Shown: piece after piece, positions 53,171-63,181 of the stretch | Layout of the letters: every line of letters begins with the position of its first letter | Position numbering within the stretch: the first letter of the stretch is position 1 | From: Tsuneonella sp. CC-YZS046 | GTDB lineage: Bacteria; Pseudomonadota; Alphaproteobacteria; Sphingomonadales; Sphingomonadaceae | Assembly: GCF_035581365.1 (NCBI RefSeq) | Contig: NZ_CP141590.1 | Coordinates: 1,178,001 to 1,242,000, forward strand | Reading direction: 5' to 3' | DNA length: 64,000 nt | Translations under genes and position numbers: made by a program | The notes under the pieces: generated by a model | What the model was told of the DNA's origin: nothing | Databases searched by the model: none | The model's input: only the letters and a program-made list of their open reading frames with translations

Positions 53171-54328
53171 ATGACAATTTCCCAGACGCTGGTCGACAAG
53201 GCGCATGATCTCGCAACGATTTTCGCGCAAAGGGCAGGACTGGAGGATGAGCGCCGCGCCCCGCTGGACGAAACGGTCCAGGACATGATCGACAGCGGCA
53301 TTCTGGCAACGCTTGCGCCTGCCATCTATGGCGGACACGAACAGGACTTCGCCACCGCCGCCCGGATCATCCAGATATTGAGCTCCGCCAACCCCTCGGC
53401 GGGTTGGGTCGCGGCATTCTACATCGGCGCGGCGTGGCGGATGAACCTGTTTCCGGAAGAAGCCCAGCGCGAGATTTTCGCGGACAAGCCCTTTGTCCTG
53501 AGCGCCGGGCAAGCCGCGCCGCTGCGCGAGGTCATCCGCGTGCCCGGCGGCTATCGCATCAGCGGCCAGACGCCTTGGGGCTCCGGCTCGGTCCATGCGG
53601 AGTGGATCGTCTTCATGGGTATCGCGAAAGGCGGCGACGAAGAACCCGCGCCGATGACATTCGTGGTTCCCCGGGCGGAGACGGAAGTGCTGGATACCTG
53701 GCACATCGCGGGCATGCGGGGAACAGGCAGCAACGACATCAAGGTCGAGGATGTGTTCGTCCCGCATCACCGTGCCTCCCCCTTCCTCGACGTGCTCGAA
53801 GGGACCACGGCCGGGCAGGCGGTCCATGCCAATCCCATGTATCGGTTTCCCTTCATTCCGTTCCTGATGGTGGAAGTGATACCCGTCGTTACCGGGATCA
53901 TGAGGGGGGCGACGACCGCGTTCGAGGCGCGCGTGCGGGAACGGCAGGGGACGATCAGCGGTGCCAAGGCCATTGCCAAGCAGGCCACGCAGATGCGCCT
54001 GGGCAGGGCGCTTGCAACCGCAGACGCGGCGGAGACATTGCTGGTAGACCTGATGGGCGCGCTCAAGCCGCATCCCGGCCAGAGGGACCGGCTATATCGC
54101 AATGCGATGAAGATGAAGGGCGCCTATATCACCGACCTCTGCCGCAATGGCGTGAATGACATCGCGAAAGGGATCGGGGGCGATGGCTTTCGCGATCATT
54201 CGCCCTTGCAGCGCTACTTCCGGGATATCAATGTCCTGGCGGTCCACGCCTTCCTGGACATCGACACCGCCGCCGAAACGACCGGCTGCCTCCATCTCGG
54301 CCTGCCGACAGACGATCCCCTGATTTGA
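53171..54328 (+). CDS. Acyl-CoA dehydrogenase-fold flavin enzyme (HsaA/HpaB group)
   Basis: The 385-residue protein is of the acyl-CoA dehydrogenase type 2 group, which includes two-component flavin monooxygenases such as HsaA. It shows PWGSGSVHAEWIVFMG, WHIAGMRGTGSNDIKVEDVFVP and the C-terminal region GGDGFRDHSPLQRYFRDIN. It lacks the acyl-CoA dehydrogenase catalytic glutamate context. Such enzymes hydroxylate aromatics or steroids and need a separate flavin reductase, not found here. ATG 53171 is chosen; the frame is open upstream inside the VOC gene. Confidence 0.82.
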   Translation: MTISQTLVDKAHDLATIFAQRAGLEDERRAPLDETVQDMIDSGILATLAPAIYGGHEQDFATAARIIQILSSANPSAGWVAAFYIGAAWRMNLFPEEAQREIFADKPFVLSAGQAAPLREVIRVPGGYRISGQTPWGSGSVHAEWIVFMGIAKGGDEEPAPMTFVVPRAETEVLDTWHIAGMRGTGSNDIKVEDVFVPHHRASPFLDVLEGTTAGQAVHANPMYRFPFIPFLMVEVIPVVTGIMRGATTAFEARVRERQGTISGAKAIAKQATQMRLGRALATADAAETLLVDLMGALKPHPGQRDRLYRNAMKMKGAYITDLCRNGVNDIAKGIGGDGFRDHSPLQRYFRDINVLAVHAFLDIDTAAETTGCLHLGLPTDDPLI

Positions 54329-54444
54329 GCTGCGCCGCTGGCTGGATCAGCCCAAAGCCCACCCAACTAGCGCCTGACACCAATGTTGGTTTTCGCCGCA
54401 CCGCAAAGGATCGAAGGCCATGCCGCCCCTCGATACGGCTGGCA

Positions 54445-57400
54445 TCAAGCAGCCTGGCCGCCCACAATGTCCATAAGCTGCGCATAGTCCGTCACGACAT
54501 CATACTTCACCTGATCCTGCGCGGCACTTTGACCGATTGTCGCAAAAAATTTCCGCGCGCACTCGATCTTGATCTTCTCGATCTCGCGCAGCCTCATCGA
54601 GGACATCGTGCCCTTGGTTTCGGCCACGCAGTAGATGTGCCGAACGCTGCCGGCCCTGAATGAGATGGCCCAGTCAGGATTGTAATCGCCGACGGGTGTG
54701 GGAATCAAAAAGCCGCGCGGCAGCTTGGCATAGACAACCACCTCGCTGCTGCCATCCAGCTCCTGCACGAACTCCCTTTCCACGTCCGAATCCGTGATCG
54801 CGTAGTCGTAGATGTGGTTCTTGAGTTTCCCTGTGGCCCGGGAAAAATTCTGGCCGGTCTGGTTCGCCGTGAAGATGCCGGCGTCGTATCGCTCCTCCAC
54901 CTCGTCATATGCCAGACGCTCGATAACCATGGCAGCCTTCTGTTCGGCGATGATGCGCGAGGCCTCGGAGATGAAATGCTCAGGGTTGTTCGCGAACTGC
55001 TCGAAAACCGCGGGCGCGATCCGGCCGAGGATGGCCGCCACCGTCTCCCGTGTCAGCTGCGAGTTTTCGGCGAGCTTGCCGACGAGGTCGTATTTCACGA
55101 GAGAGTGGAGCGAGCCGCCATGCTCGGTCGTGGTGCCGGTGCCGGTAAAGCCGTCACCGCTGCGAAGCTGGCTGTCGGTCAAACCATCGTTCTGCACGCC
55201 GGCCCGAACCGTATACTGCAGCGGAGTAACCCGCAGCTGGCTGTCCAGCGCACCGATGCACTTCCGGATCAGTTCGTCCGGGTCGAACTCTACCCGATAG
55301 ACCGCCTTGCGATTGATCCGCGCCCAAAGCTCCTGGAACTCCTTCTTCTCGAAGTTCGCATTGAGCGGATTGGTCTTGGGCTTGCGGCCATCATCCACTT
55401 TGGGCAACTGAGCGTCGCTGAAGATGCCGTCGATCAGCTGGAACACCTGCCGGGCGTGGGGTTTCAGCCCTTCGGGCAATTCGGCCAATGCACCGGCCGC
55501 CTTGGCCTCATGATAGGCGTCTGCGATCCGATCCGCATCGTCCGTATAGTCGTTCTTCAGCAGATAGCGGTAGATCTGCCTGGCCATCGCAGCGGTTACT
55601 TCAAGCGGGCCTTGGTCGGTAGCGATCGTCTTGCCCATGAAATAGGCTTCCGTTGCCTGCCGCGGACGCGACGACAGCGTCTCCACGATCTCTTGCTGAA
55701 GGCCGGCAACGAAGTCCTTGTAGCTTTCGCTCGCCACCACAGTCAGCACGTTGATGTCATGCACCACGGCCGGATGGTCGATGCGGTCCCCATGCTGGTC
55801 GACGCACAGGCGCAGCCCGCGTCCGACTTCCTGGCGGCGCGAAACGGTGTTGTCGCTGTGCTTCAGCATGCACATCACGAAGACGTTCGGGTTGTCCCAG
55901 CCTTCGCGAAGTGCCGAGTGAGAGAAAATGAAGCGCATCGGTTCCGCGAACGAAAGCAGCCGCTCCTTATCCTTGAGGATCAGATCGTAGGCATCCACAT
56001 CGTCGGAATCGACGGAACGGGCGCCCACATCCGGATCTTTCAGGCGGTTGGTCTTCTTGTCGATCGAAAAGTAACCGTTGTGAGTCCTGGCCGCATCGAT
56101 CCCGGCCAGATAAGCGCGGTAGGCCTCATTGCCGATTGCGAGCTCCGATAGATACTCGGCCTTCAGCAGTTCATACTCCTCCTCGAAAATCCGCGCATAT
56201 TCGCCCTTTTCATCGGCCTGGCCGTAGTCGCGGTATTTCACCACCTCGTCGATGAAGAACAGCGACAGAACCTTGATCCCCTGGGAGAAGAGCTGCTCTT
56301 CCCTGTCGAGGTGCGTCTTGATCGTCTCACGAATCTGGAGGCGGCGGATGTCGCGCTCGGAAACGTCGCCATTGGCTTCACCGGCGTTCAGCACGATGCC
56401 ATTGGTAAACTCGACGGTGTCGTTGACGGCATCGATCTGGCTGATCGTGAAACCGCGATACTGGTCCAGTTTACGCGACTCCACGAAGAGGTCGTCGCGA
56501 AACTTCAGCCGCTTGGGCTTCCGCTTGATTTCGCCGGATTCCAACTTCACCTCCATCTCGATCCGGGCCACCGGAGCCGTCTTCGAGATGTCGATGCCTT
56601 CGAGGTAGAGGTAGGCGTTCGTGCCGGCGAGGCCACGGGTCTGGATGCCGCGCACGGCGATCTTCTTCACCAGCTTCTGGTTGTAGGCATCTAGTGCGTC
56701 CAGCCTGTAAACCCGGTTGTGCTGGGTGCGGTGAGTGGCAGAATAGCGCAGGATGAACAGGGGCTTGAATTTCGGCAGTGCTTCCATCGTGGCCTTGCCC
56801 TCCATTTTCTGGGGCTCGTCCATGATCAGGATCGGCCGGTTCGACGCGATCACGTCGATGGGCTTGCGCGACTGAAAGTCGTCCAGTTCTTCGTAGATGC
56901 GGCGGTTGTCCTTGCCGCTCGCATTGAACGCCTGAATGTTGATCACCATCACGTTGATCCCGGCGTCCGAGGAAAAGCTCTCCAGCTCATGCAGGCGCTT
57001 GGAGTTGTAGATGAAGAATCGCGCCTTCTTGCCGTAGCTTTCGGCGAAGTGTTCGGCCGTGATCTGCAGCGACTTGCAGACCCCTTCGCGAATGGCGATG
57101 GACGGCACCATGATGATGAACTTCGACCAGCCATAGCGCTTGTTCATCTCGAAGATGGTCTTGATGTAGCAGTAGGTCTTGCCCGTGCCCGTCTCCATCT
57201 CGACATCGAGGTGAAGGCTGGTGGCGGCCAGCGCGGCGCGCTTGTAGGCGGCCGGAACGGGCACCCGTTCTCCACGGGCATTGAAGGTGGTGAAATCCGT
57301 CAGCGATTGGGAGACGGGCAGGTTCTGACGCCGCTGGACCTTCTGGATGTTCTCCAGCACCTGTATGCCGGTCAAGGCGAGGGCGGCGTTCCTGAACCCT

Positions 57401-57543
57401 TCCTCGAAGGCGCTGGCCTGTTCCTTGCCGCCGGGGTCGATGCGATAGGTCAGGTCCGAGGTCATCGGCTGGCCGGCGAAGCAATCCACTACACCATCGA
57501 CGGCATTGGTTTGATAAGGCTGGACCTTGAACTTGAGCTTCAT
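54445..57543 (-). CDS. res: Type III restriction enzyme, Res subunit
   Basis: The 1032-residue protein is the helicase-nuclease subunit of a Type III restriction system. Walker A METGTGKT (116-123) and the DEAD-like DEPQ (242-245) mark the superfamily 2 motor. Further motifs include [18 protein letters not shown] (motif VI region). The C-terminal endonuclease has the PD-(D/E)XK core NPDWAISF and VAETKG near residues 955-975. It acts with Mod, cutting DNA between two inversely oriented sites. It begins 20 bases after the small middle gene. Confidence 0.92.
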   Translation of the reverse strand: MKLKFKVQPYQTNAVDGVVDCFAGQPMTSDLTYRIDPGGKEQASAFEEGFRNAALALTGIQVLENIQKVQRRQNLPVSQSLTDFTTFNARGERVPVPAAYKRAALAATSLHLDVEMETGTGKTYCYIKTIFEMNKRYGWSKFIIMVPSIAIREGVCKSLQITAEHFAESYGKKARFFIYNSKRLHELESFSSDAGINVMVINIQAFNASGKDNRRIYEELDDFQSRKPIDVIASNRPILIMDEPQKMEGKATMEALPKFKPLFILRYSATHRTQHNRVYRLDALDAYNQKLVKKIAVRGIQTRGLAGTNAYLYLEGIDISKTAPVARIEMEVKLESGEIKRKPKRLKFRDDLFVESRKLDQYRGFTISQIDAVNDTVEFTNGIVLNAGEANGDVSERDIRRLQIRETIKTHLDREEQLFSQGIKVLSLFFIDEVVKYRDYGQADEKGEYARIFEEEYELLKAEYLSELAIGNEAYRAYLAGIDAARTHNGYFSIDKKTNRLKDPDVGARSVDSDDVDAYDLILKDKERLLSFAEPMRFIFSHSALREGWDNPNVFVMCMLKHSDNTVSRRQEVGRGLRLCVDQHGDRIDHPAVVHDINVLTVVASESYKDFVAGLQQEIVETLSSRPRQATEAYFMGKTIATDQGPLEVTAAMARQIYRYLLKNDYTDDADRIADAYHEAKAAGALAELPEGLKPHARQVFQLIDGIFSDAQLPKVDDGRKPKTNPLNANFEKKEFQELWARINRKAVYRVEFDPDELIRKCIGALDSQLRVTPLQYTVRAGVQNDGLTDSQLRSGDGFTGTGTTTEHGGSLHSLVKYDLVGKLAENSQLTRETVAAILGRIAPAVFEQFANNPEHFISEASRIIAEQKAAMVIERLAYDEVEERYDAGIFTANQTGQNFSRATGKLKNHIYDYAITDSDVEREFVQELDGSSEVVVYAKLPRGFLIPTPVGDYNPDWAISFRAGSVRHIYCVAETKGTMSSMRLREIEKIKIECARKFFATIGQSAAQDQVKYDVVTDYAQLMDIVGGQAA

Positions 57544-57563
57544 TTCTTCCGACTTCCCCAGAA

Positions 57564-58235
57564 TCAGATTTCTCTCTTTGACAAGAGGTATGCGAAGAAG
57601 CCCTCCGCACTCCTGAGCTCTTCTGAACTGTCCGAAAACTCAACAAAGTGCTCTACAGAGCCTCGTATCTCGATTTCGGTATGCAGATATTTTCTCAACG
57701 GCTCCGGTTTGACGAATATTATTCTCTCACGCGGCTGACTGTAGTGAAGGCAAATCCAGACATCTTTTTCCGGATGGTCCTGGGCATATCGAAGTTTGTC
57801 CGGGCGAATCCAATATTTGCCTCCCCGCATGACGTCTGTTCCCGTGACTTCCAACATGCAGTATTCCCGACCCGTATCACGCCCCTTGATAACAAGATCC
57901 GGCTTGCCGGATTCATCCGGGTGCTCTGGAATAAATTCATTTGAATCAGCCCCAAAGCCAGTCACGATCACTTCTATCCTTGAAAATTTACTTTCTATGA
58001 TCTCCTTGACTCGCTCAATTATCAGCTTCTCCTTTTCCCAGGCCTCTTCGCCATATTTGTGCTTCCAGTGAAATTTCTCCAAAGAGATGATCTCGTCACA
58101 GGAAATTTCCTGTCCGACATCAAGATTCATCGCGGGAAAGGTTCTTGCCCTTATGCTCGTGCAATACTGATTATCCACGTAAACCCAGTATCGATCCGAA
58201 CTTTTAATATGCCGGATCTCTGTAATCCTTGGCAT
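57564..58235 (-). CDS. Unknown protein between mod and res, nuclease-like
   Basis: The 223-residue protein has no clear family match. Residues 1-60 ([20 protein letters not shown] and [15 protein letters not shown]) resemble the N-terminal domain of RecX. The C-terminal half has a PD-(D/E)XK-like pattern: Asp113 in KPDLVIKG, Glu129 in MLEVTG, and later lysines. The usual ExK is ExT, so catalysis is uncertain. Its ATG follows the mod stop with no gap (TAGATG) and it has AAGGTG inside mod as ribosome site. It is AT-richer than the window average. Canonical Type III systems lack this gene. Confidence 0.7.
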   Translation of the reverse strand: MPRITEIRHIKSSDRYWVYVDNQYCTSIRARTFPAMNLDVGQEISCDEIISLEKFHWKHKYGEEAWEKEKLIIERVKEIIESKFSRIEVIVTGFGADSNEFIPEHPDESGKPDLVIKGRDTGREYCMLEVTGTDVMRGGKYWIRPDKLRYAQDHPEKDVWICLHYSQPRERIIFVKPEPLRKYLHTEIEIRGSVEHFVEFSDSSEELRSAEGFFAYLLSKREI

Positions 58236-60128
58236 CTAGATCACCTTCAGATCTGTCGTTGCTGAGATCTGCCGAAGAATTTGCGCGGCATTGATCTTAA
58301 CCGCGTCAGAGATGAAGCCGCTATCTCGGAAGACGACTCTCAAAGGCTCGCTCTTGGCAATTTCCTCCACCAAATCCTCAGTCACTCCATCGTCGAAGCA
58401 GGCGATCAGCGCGTTGTCGTCGACGAAGAAAACGGTCTTGCCGTGGACAGCCTCGCGGTGGATGGGAAGCGACAGATCGACGCCCCAGTCGACCAGCACC
58501 TGGAACAGCAGATCCTCGGGCGTGCGCCCCTCCTTCACATTGTCGATCATGTCGAGCAGGCTGGACTGCTTCAATTCGTCCGGGCGATAATAGACGTCCT
58601 TCATGTTTGACGAAGCGATTTTGAACACCCTGAAACCGACGTCGCCGTTCCAGTCGCCGTGGCGCTCGCCTTCCAGAACCTTCTTCCCGGCGCGGCGGAT
58701 GCGCTCTTTCGTCAAGTCCGAGATGGCCCTGTATCCCTCTTTGAAGGCGTCGGACTCTTCCCCAACAGCCTCCGGCAATTGGATCAAAATATACCGCCGA
58801 TTGCCCCCATCGGCTGCGTTGCACTCGAATACGGCCTGGGCCGTGGTTCCCGATCCCGCGAAGAAGTCGAGAATGAGCGCATTCTTGCCCGCGCCCTGAT
58901 CGATGAGCGCGCTGATAAGCTCAACCGGCTTCGGGAACGAGAACAGTTTCCCCTCGAACAGGGACTTCAGCGCTGTCGTGGCGGAACTGTTCATCGGTGA
59001 AACGATTGTGCTTTGCCCGCCCCCGCCATTCGGCCTCTCAATCCATGATGAAACAGGTATCGTGGGCTTCACGGCCTCCGATGCGAAGCGCTTGAGCATT
59101 GGCACACCCTTGCCGTCCTTCGGGAAGAGAACCCGGCCCTCGGAAATTTTACGCGCCATGGTTGTGCGGCTGTAGGGCCAGTATCTTCCTTTCGGCGGGA
59201 GATACTCACGCCCGCTGGCCGGGTCTGTAATCGGATAATGTGTATCCCCGCCAGGCTTCCCGGCGCTCAAATTATCCGAAATCCAGGGGCCACGAGGGTC
59301 ATTGTCTGGATTAGCGTATTTCTCAAATGTTCTTTGCACACCCTTCAGGATGCCTTTCGACTTGGTGTAGACCAAGACATATTCGTGATCTTCACTCAAG
59401 TTGGTAACCGCATCCATCGCTCCGCTTCGACGTTTCCAGACAAAACAGCCGAGAAAATTTTGCCCACCAAAGACCTCTTCGCAAAGTTTTTGCAAATTTG
59501 CGCGTTCATTATCATCTATCGAAATGAAAATAATTCCAGTATCGGCAAGAAGCTGCCGTGCAATCCGCAGTCGCGGATACATCATTGACAACCAATCCGA
59601 ATGAAAGCGCCCGTTTGATTGGGAGTTCGCGACAAGCCTTCCGCCATCCTCATCGACTTGACCGGATCTCTCGAGATAGGCGCTCGAGTTCTCCGAATAA
59701 TCATCGTGGTAAATCAGGTCGCTTCCCGTGTTGTAAGGCGGATCGATATATATCATGTCCACCCTGCCCAGGTAGGTTTCCCTGAGCAATTTCAGGGCAT
59801 CCAGATTGTCACCCTCTATGAATAGATTTTTTGTGCTGTTGAAATTCACGCTTTCCGACATGTCCGGGCGCAGGGTTTTTCGTATCGGCGCGTTGGATTC
59901 GATGAGCGCCGATGCCTTGCCAGGCCAATTCAGGTGATAGCGCTCACGCGCGCCCTCGATGACATGCCCTTCCAGAACTGTCTTCAGCAGATCGAAATCG
60001 ATAAGCTGCTGGATCGAGCCGCTTTCGTCCACCGCCTCGGTGGCCAGCTCCGGCATTGCCTCAAGAATTTTCGTTGCAATATCCCGGGACAGTTGAGGGG
60101 TTTGCATGTCGAGCTTCTTGATTGTCAC
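58236..60128 (-). CDS. mod: Type III restriction-modification DNA methyltransferase, Mod subunit
   Basis: The 630-residue protein is a beta-class adenine-N6 methyltransferase. Catalytic DPPY is at 129-132 and the SAM-binding FAGSGTT is at 423-429, in the order catalytic-then-SAM that defines the class. The target-recognition domain lies between (about 210-400). Mod determines the sequence specificity of the system; the recognition site cannot be predicted by eye. Start GTG 60128 follows AAAGGTG. It heads the mod-unknown-res operon. Confidence 0.92.
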   Translation of the reverse strand: MTIKKLDMQTPQLSRDIATKILEAMPELATEAVDESGSIQQLIDFDLLKTVLEGHVIEGARERYHLNWPGKASALIESNAPIRKTLRPDMSESVNFNSTKNLFIEGDNLDALKLLRETYLGRVDMIYIDPPYNTGSDLIYHDDYSENSSAYLERSGQVDEDGGRLVANSQSNGRFHSDWLSMMYPRLRIARQLLADTGIIFISIDDNERANLQKLCEEVFGGQNFLGCFVWKRRSGAMDAVTNLSEDHEYVLVYTKSKGILKGVQRTFEKYANPDNDPRGPWISDNLSAGKPGGDTHYPITDPASGREYLPPKGRYWPYSRTTMARKISEGRVLFPKDGKGVPMLKRFASEAVKPTIPVSSWIERPNGGGGQSTIVSPMNSSATTALKSLFEGKLFSFPKPVELISALIDQGAGKNALILDFFAGSGTTAQAVFECNAADGGNRRYILIQLPEAVGEESDAFKEGYRAISDLTKERIRRAGKKVLEGERHGDWNGDVGFRVFKIASSNMKDVYYRPDELKQSSLLDMIDNVKEGRTPEDLLFQVLVDWGVDLSLPIHREAVHGKTVFFVDDNALIACFDDGVTEDLVEEIAKSEPLRVVFRDSGFISDAVKINAAQILRQISATTDLKVI

Positions 60129-60302
60129 GTTTGCACCTTTGATCGGACTTGCGTTACGCGCGTATGGGTTGTGACCAAGGCAATATCCAGCCTCAACCAG
60201 CGCCCAGAAAATTCACGATCGTTTGACCTATAGGCCCCGCGCTTCCGATAGGCGAATGCAAGCTGGCTGCGAAGATGGTTGAAGCGATTGTTCCCCCAGC
60301 GG

Positions 60303-60689
60303 CTATCGCCGGTCCGCTTCCCGTGCATCAAAAGCGGCTCTGGCCGCATCGATGTCGGGAATGTGATCCCGCGCCCAAGTGCCAAGCGCCGTCACCGGCT
60401 CGATGAGTGAACGCCCCAGCGGAGTCAGTTCATATTCCACACGCGGCGGAGTATCCGGATAGACCGTGCGCTTTACCAACCCATCACGTTCAAGACCTCG
60501 AAGACATAGAGTCAACATTCTCTGCGATATTCCATTTACCGCTCTCTTTATATCGGAAAATCTATGCGGCCCATCGGCAAGATACATTACAATCAGGACG
60601 CTCCATTTCTCGCCAACTCGGGCAAGAACCTGACTTATTTTCTGGCAGTCGGCGCCATGAATATCTTCAAGGGCGTCGGTTACATCCAT
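60303..60689 (-). CDS. HxlR-family transcriptional regulator
   Basis: The 128-residue winged-helix protein has HxlR features: Cys15 near the N-terminus ([12 protein letters not shown]), [32 protein letters not shown] as recognition region and a C-terminal dimerisation helix. In HypR/YodB/QorR-type members this N-terminal cysteine senses quinones or oxidants. It is divergent from azoR across 100 bases, which suggests it controls the azoR cassette. Confidence 0.88.
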   Translation of the reverse strand: MDVTDALEDIHGADCQKISQVLARVGEKWSVLIVMYLADGPHRFSDIKRAVNGISQRMLTLCLRGLERDGLVKRTVYPDTPPRVEYELTPLGRSLIEPVTALGTWARDHIPDIDAARAAFDAREADRR

Positions 60690-60727
60690 AATACCATGTT
60701 CCTTATGTGTGCCTTCTTGCGTCAGTT

Positions 60728-60744
60728 ATGTGCAGAGGTTACAT
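60728..60744. promoter_or_regulatory. Candidate HxlR operator in the hxlR-azoR gap
   Basis: The sequence ATGT-gcagaggtt-ACAT is an inverted repeat with 4-base arms in the 100-base divergent gap. A second, wider repeat CCCAT (60751-60755) / ATGGG (60776-60780) overlaps the azoR leader. Both are short. Confidence 0.3.
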
Positions 60745-60789
60745 TTTTATCCCATGGCACAATCTTAAACCAACAATGGGATATAGACA

Positions 60790-61398
60790 ATGACGCTCCT
60801 GCATATCAACTCAAGCATCCTTGGCGAACAATCCGCCAGCCGTCCGCTGACCGCAGCCATCGTCAAGCATCTGACAGACGCCAACCCCGCCACCGAAGTC
60901 GTCCATTACGATCTCGCCGCCGAGCCGCTGGGGCATCTTTCCACGGCCGAGTTTCTGGCGCTGCAGGGCGTGGAACCCCAAGACGACGCCACGAAGCGCG
61001 ACGTTGCCCGCAACGCCAAGGCGCTCGACGATTTTCTCGCGGCCAATGTGGTCGTCATCGGTGCGCCGATGTATAATTTCACGCTGCCCTCGCAACTCAA
61101 GGCATGGCTCGATCGGCTCGCGGTGGCGGGCAGAACCTTCCGCTACACGGAAAGCGGGCCGGAAGGACTGGCGGGCGGCAAGCGCGTGATCGTCGCGTCG
61201 TCGCGTGGCGGCCTGTATAGCGAGGGCACACCGCAGGCTGCGCTCGACCATCAGGAAACCTACCTGCGCGGCATTTTCAGCCTGTTCGGCATCACCGACA
61301 TCACTTTCGTGCGCGCCGAAGGCCTGGCGCTGTCGCCGGACAGCCGCACGGCTGCCGTTCAGGCGGCGCTGTCTGAGATCCAGCAACTCGCCGCCTGA
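60790..61398 (+). CDS. azoR: FMN-dependent NADH-azoreductase
   Basis: AzoR reduces azo dyes and quinones in two-electron steps. The 202-residue flavodoxin-like protein has SSILGEQSASRPLTAAI for FMN phosphate binding and VVIGAPMYNFTLPSQLKAWLDRLAVAG. No clear Shine-Dalgarno sequence precedes the ATG. It heads the azoR-isochorismatase-pirin cassette divergent from hxlR. Confidence 0.9.
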   Translation: MTLLHINSSILGEQSASRPLTAAIVKHLTDANPATEVVHYDLAAEPLGHLSTAEFLALQGVEPQDDATKRDVARNAKALDDFLAANVVVIGAPMYNFTLPSQLKAWLDRLAVAGRTFRYTESGPEGLAGGKRVIVASSRGGLYSEGTPQAALDHQETYLRGIFSLFGITDITFVRAEGLALSPDSRTAAVQAALSEIQQLAA

Positions 61399-61426
61399 GC
61401 GGCAAGCGCACCATCCACGCGAAAGA

Positions 61427-62011
61427 ATGGCCATGCACAACAAGGTATATACTCCCGAAAATGCAGCGATGCTGCTGATCGACCATCAGTCCGGCACACT
61501 GTCCTGGACGCATTCGCATGACGTCGAAGCAGTGAAGAAAAACGCCGTCCAACTCGCCAGGATCGCAACGGCTGTCGATATGCCGCTGGTGTTGACTTCC
61601 AGCATGGAAGAACACGTCCAAGGGCTGTTGATTCCCGAGCTTCAAGAGGCGGCCCCGAAGGCATTTGCCCAGCGCATCAGGCGGGCGGGCATCGTCAACG
61701 CGATGCACGACGACAATTTCAACGACGCCGTCAAAGCCACCCGGCGCAAGAAAGTCGTGGTCGCGGGAATCACGACGGAAGTTTGTGTCGTGTTCCCCGT
61801 CCTCCAATTGCTTGACGAAGGCTATGAGGTGCAGGTCGTGACCGATGCCTCGTCATCGTTCACCAGGATTGGCGACGATGCAGCCCTCCGCCGCGTGGAA
61901 CAGGCGTGCGCGGTCATCACCTCGACAGGGCAAATCATTTCGGAACTGGCCGTCGATTGGACCACGCCAAGAGGGCAGGCGCTTGGCCAGCTTCTCGGCC
62001 TCGGTGCGTGA
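61427..62011 (+). CDS. Isochorismatase-family (YcaC-like) hydrolase
   Basis: The 194-residue cysteine hydrolase has the family triad Asp19 (LLIDHQSG), a central Lys and Cys120 (GITTEVCVVF). It resembles the YcaC group; substrate unknown. A second ATG 6 bases downstream (61433) is possible. It starts 28 bases after azoR and is likely co-transcribed, forming part of a redox/detoxification cassette. Confidence 0.87.
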   Translation: MAMHNKVYTPENAAMLLIDHQSGTLSWTHSHDVEAVKKNAVQLARIATAVDMPLVLTSSMEEHVQGLLIPELQEAAPKAFAQRIRRAGIVNAMHDDNFNDAVKATRRKKVVVAGITTEVCVVFPVLQLLDEGYEVQVVTDASSSFTRIGDDAALRRVEQACAVITSTGQIISELAVDWTTPRGQALGQLLGLGA

Positions 62012-62031
62012 GGCCGAAAGGAGTATCCAGA

Positions 62032-62934
62032 ATGACCAATTCCACCGTCGCCAATGACCTCGCTCTCCGGGGCATCACGCGCCGTACGCGGGGCCACGGG
62101 CATGGCCCGATCACACGGCTGATGAGCCCTTCCGATCTCGGCCACGTCGTGAAGCCCTTTGTGTTCCTCGATATTTTCGATGCGAACAAGGCGACCATCG
62201 GAGCAATGAGCGAAATGCCGCTGCATCCTCATTCCGGGATCGCCACGGTAACGGTCTTTACCGAAGGCTATATGCACTACAATGATCCGGCCATAGGCTC
62301 CGGCGTGCTGGAATATGGCGGCGTCGAATGGATGCGCGCCGGAGGTGGCGTCTGGCACGGCAAGGAATTGTCGCCGGGGAATGTCGACCGCATCCAGGGC
62401 TTCCAACTTTGGATCGCGTTGCCGCCCGATCTCGAAAACACGGCGCCGGTAAGCAACTATGTCGAGGCCAGGGACATGGCGCGGGCTGGTCCCGCCCATG
62501 TCATCCTCGGCAAGTATAAGGGGACCCGAAGCCCCTTGTCGGCGTCCGCGCCCGCGGGCATCAACTACCTGCTTGTCACCTTGCAACCCGGCGAGAAGTG
62601 GGCCTATCGCCCGCCGGAAGGCCATGCTGTCGGCTGGCTGGCGCTCGCCAAGGGCAAGCTGCGCGCCGATACGCCAATCGATGCGGGCGAAATGGTCATC
62701 TTCGAGCAGGCCGAAACGCCAATCGCACTGGAAGCGGCGGGCGCTGGCGAAGCCGTGTTCGTCCTGGGTTCGGCGGTGCCGCATCCCCATCCGCTGCACC
62801 TTGGTTATTATTCCGTCCACACCTCGGCGCAGGCCCTTGCGGCTGGCGAAAGCCGCATCGCGGAATTGGGGCGGAAGCTCCAGGAGGCGGGCGACCGGCG
62901 CACGCAATCGGGAACGATTCCGGTATTCCGCTAA
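62032..62934 (+). CDS. Pirin family protein
   Basis: The 300-residue bicupin has the pirin metal site HPHSGIATVTVF and the GVEWMRAGGGVWHGKEL stretch (His, His, Glu ligands). YhhW-type pirins have quercetinase activity; others act as redox sensors. It follows a good AAAGGAG site, 20 bases after the isochorismatase gene. A weak hairpin with TTTT after its stop (about 62966-62982) may end the transcript. Confidence 0.9.
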   Translation: MTNSTVANDLALRGITRRTRGHGHGPITRLMSPSDLGHVVKPFVFLDIFDANKATIGAMSEMPLHPHSGIATVTVFTEGYMHYNDPAIGSGVLEYGGVEWMRAGGGVWHGKELSPGNVDRIQGFQLWIALPPDLENTAPVSNYVEARDMARAGPAHVILGKYKGTRSPLSASAPAGINYLLVTLQPGEKWAYRPPEGHAVGWLALAKGKLRADTPIDAGEMVIFEQAETPIALEAAGAGEAVFVLGSAVPHPHPLHLGYYSVHTSAQALAAGESRIAELGRKLQEAGDRRTQSGTIPVFR

Positions 62935-62980
62935 ATGCAGGAAGGAGCGCCCCAGGACACTTACGACCGGAAATCGGTTT

Positions 62981-63070
62981 TGGCGGACAGGGTGGGATTC
63001 GAACCCACGGTGGGCTTGCACCCACGCCGGTTTTCAAGACCGGTGCATTCAACCACTCTGCCACCTGTCC
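62981..63070 (-). tRNA. tRNA-Ser (anticodon UGA)
   Basis: The 90-base gene on the minus strand has acceptor stem GGACAGG/CCTGTCC, discriminator G and encoded CCA (62981-62983). The D-arm (GCA...TGC) has A14, the anticodon TGA lies at 63036-63034, and the long variable arm is typical of tRNA-Ser. The T-arm contains GGTTCGAATCC. Confidence 0.95.
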
Positions 63071-63081
63071 GCATTGCCGGC

Positions 63082-63110
63082 TCGCTAGCGTGGCCGAAAC
63101 GGTTTGTCAC
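63082..63110 (-). promoter_or_regulatory. Candidate promoter of tRNA-Ser
   Basis: On the minus strand, GTGACA (63110-63105) and TAGCGA (63087-63082) are 17 bases apart. The -10 is weak, but the position 11 bases before the tRNA is right. Confidence 0.35.
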
Positions 63111-63181
63111 CTGTCCCGGTTAGCCCACCGTTCGGACATCAAGGGATTACATGCAAGCGCTGACTGTGACACAATCGCAGG

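Noticed and set aside
60129-60302. Possible transposase remnant upstream of mod (frame with RSQLAFAYRKRG).
   Set aside because: Resemblance to transposase C-termini is too short and there are no inverted repeats or target duplications.
54329-63070. Genomic island bounded by tRNA-Ser, containing the Type III system and the HxlR cassette.
   Set aside because: No copy of the tRNA 3' end is found near 54330-54445, and there is no integrase. The AT-richer stretch is limited to the restriction operon.
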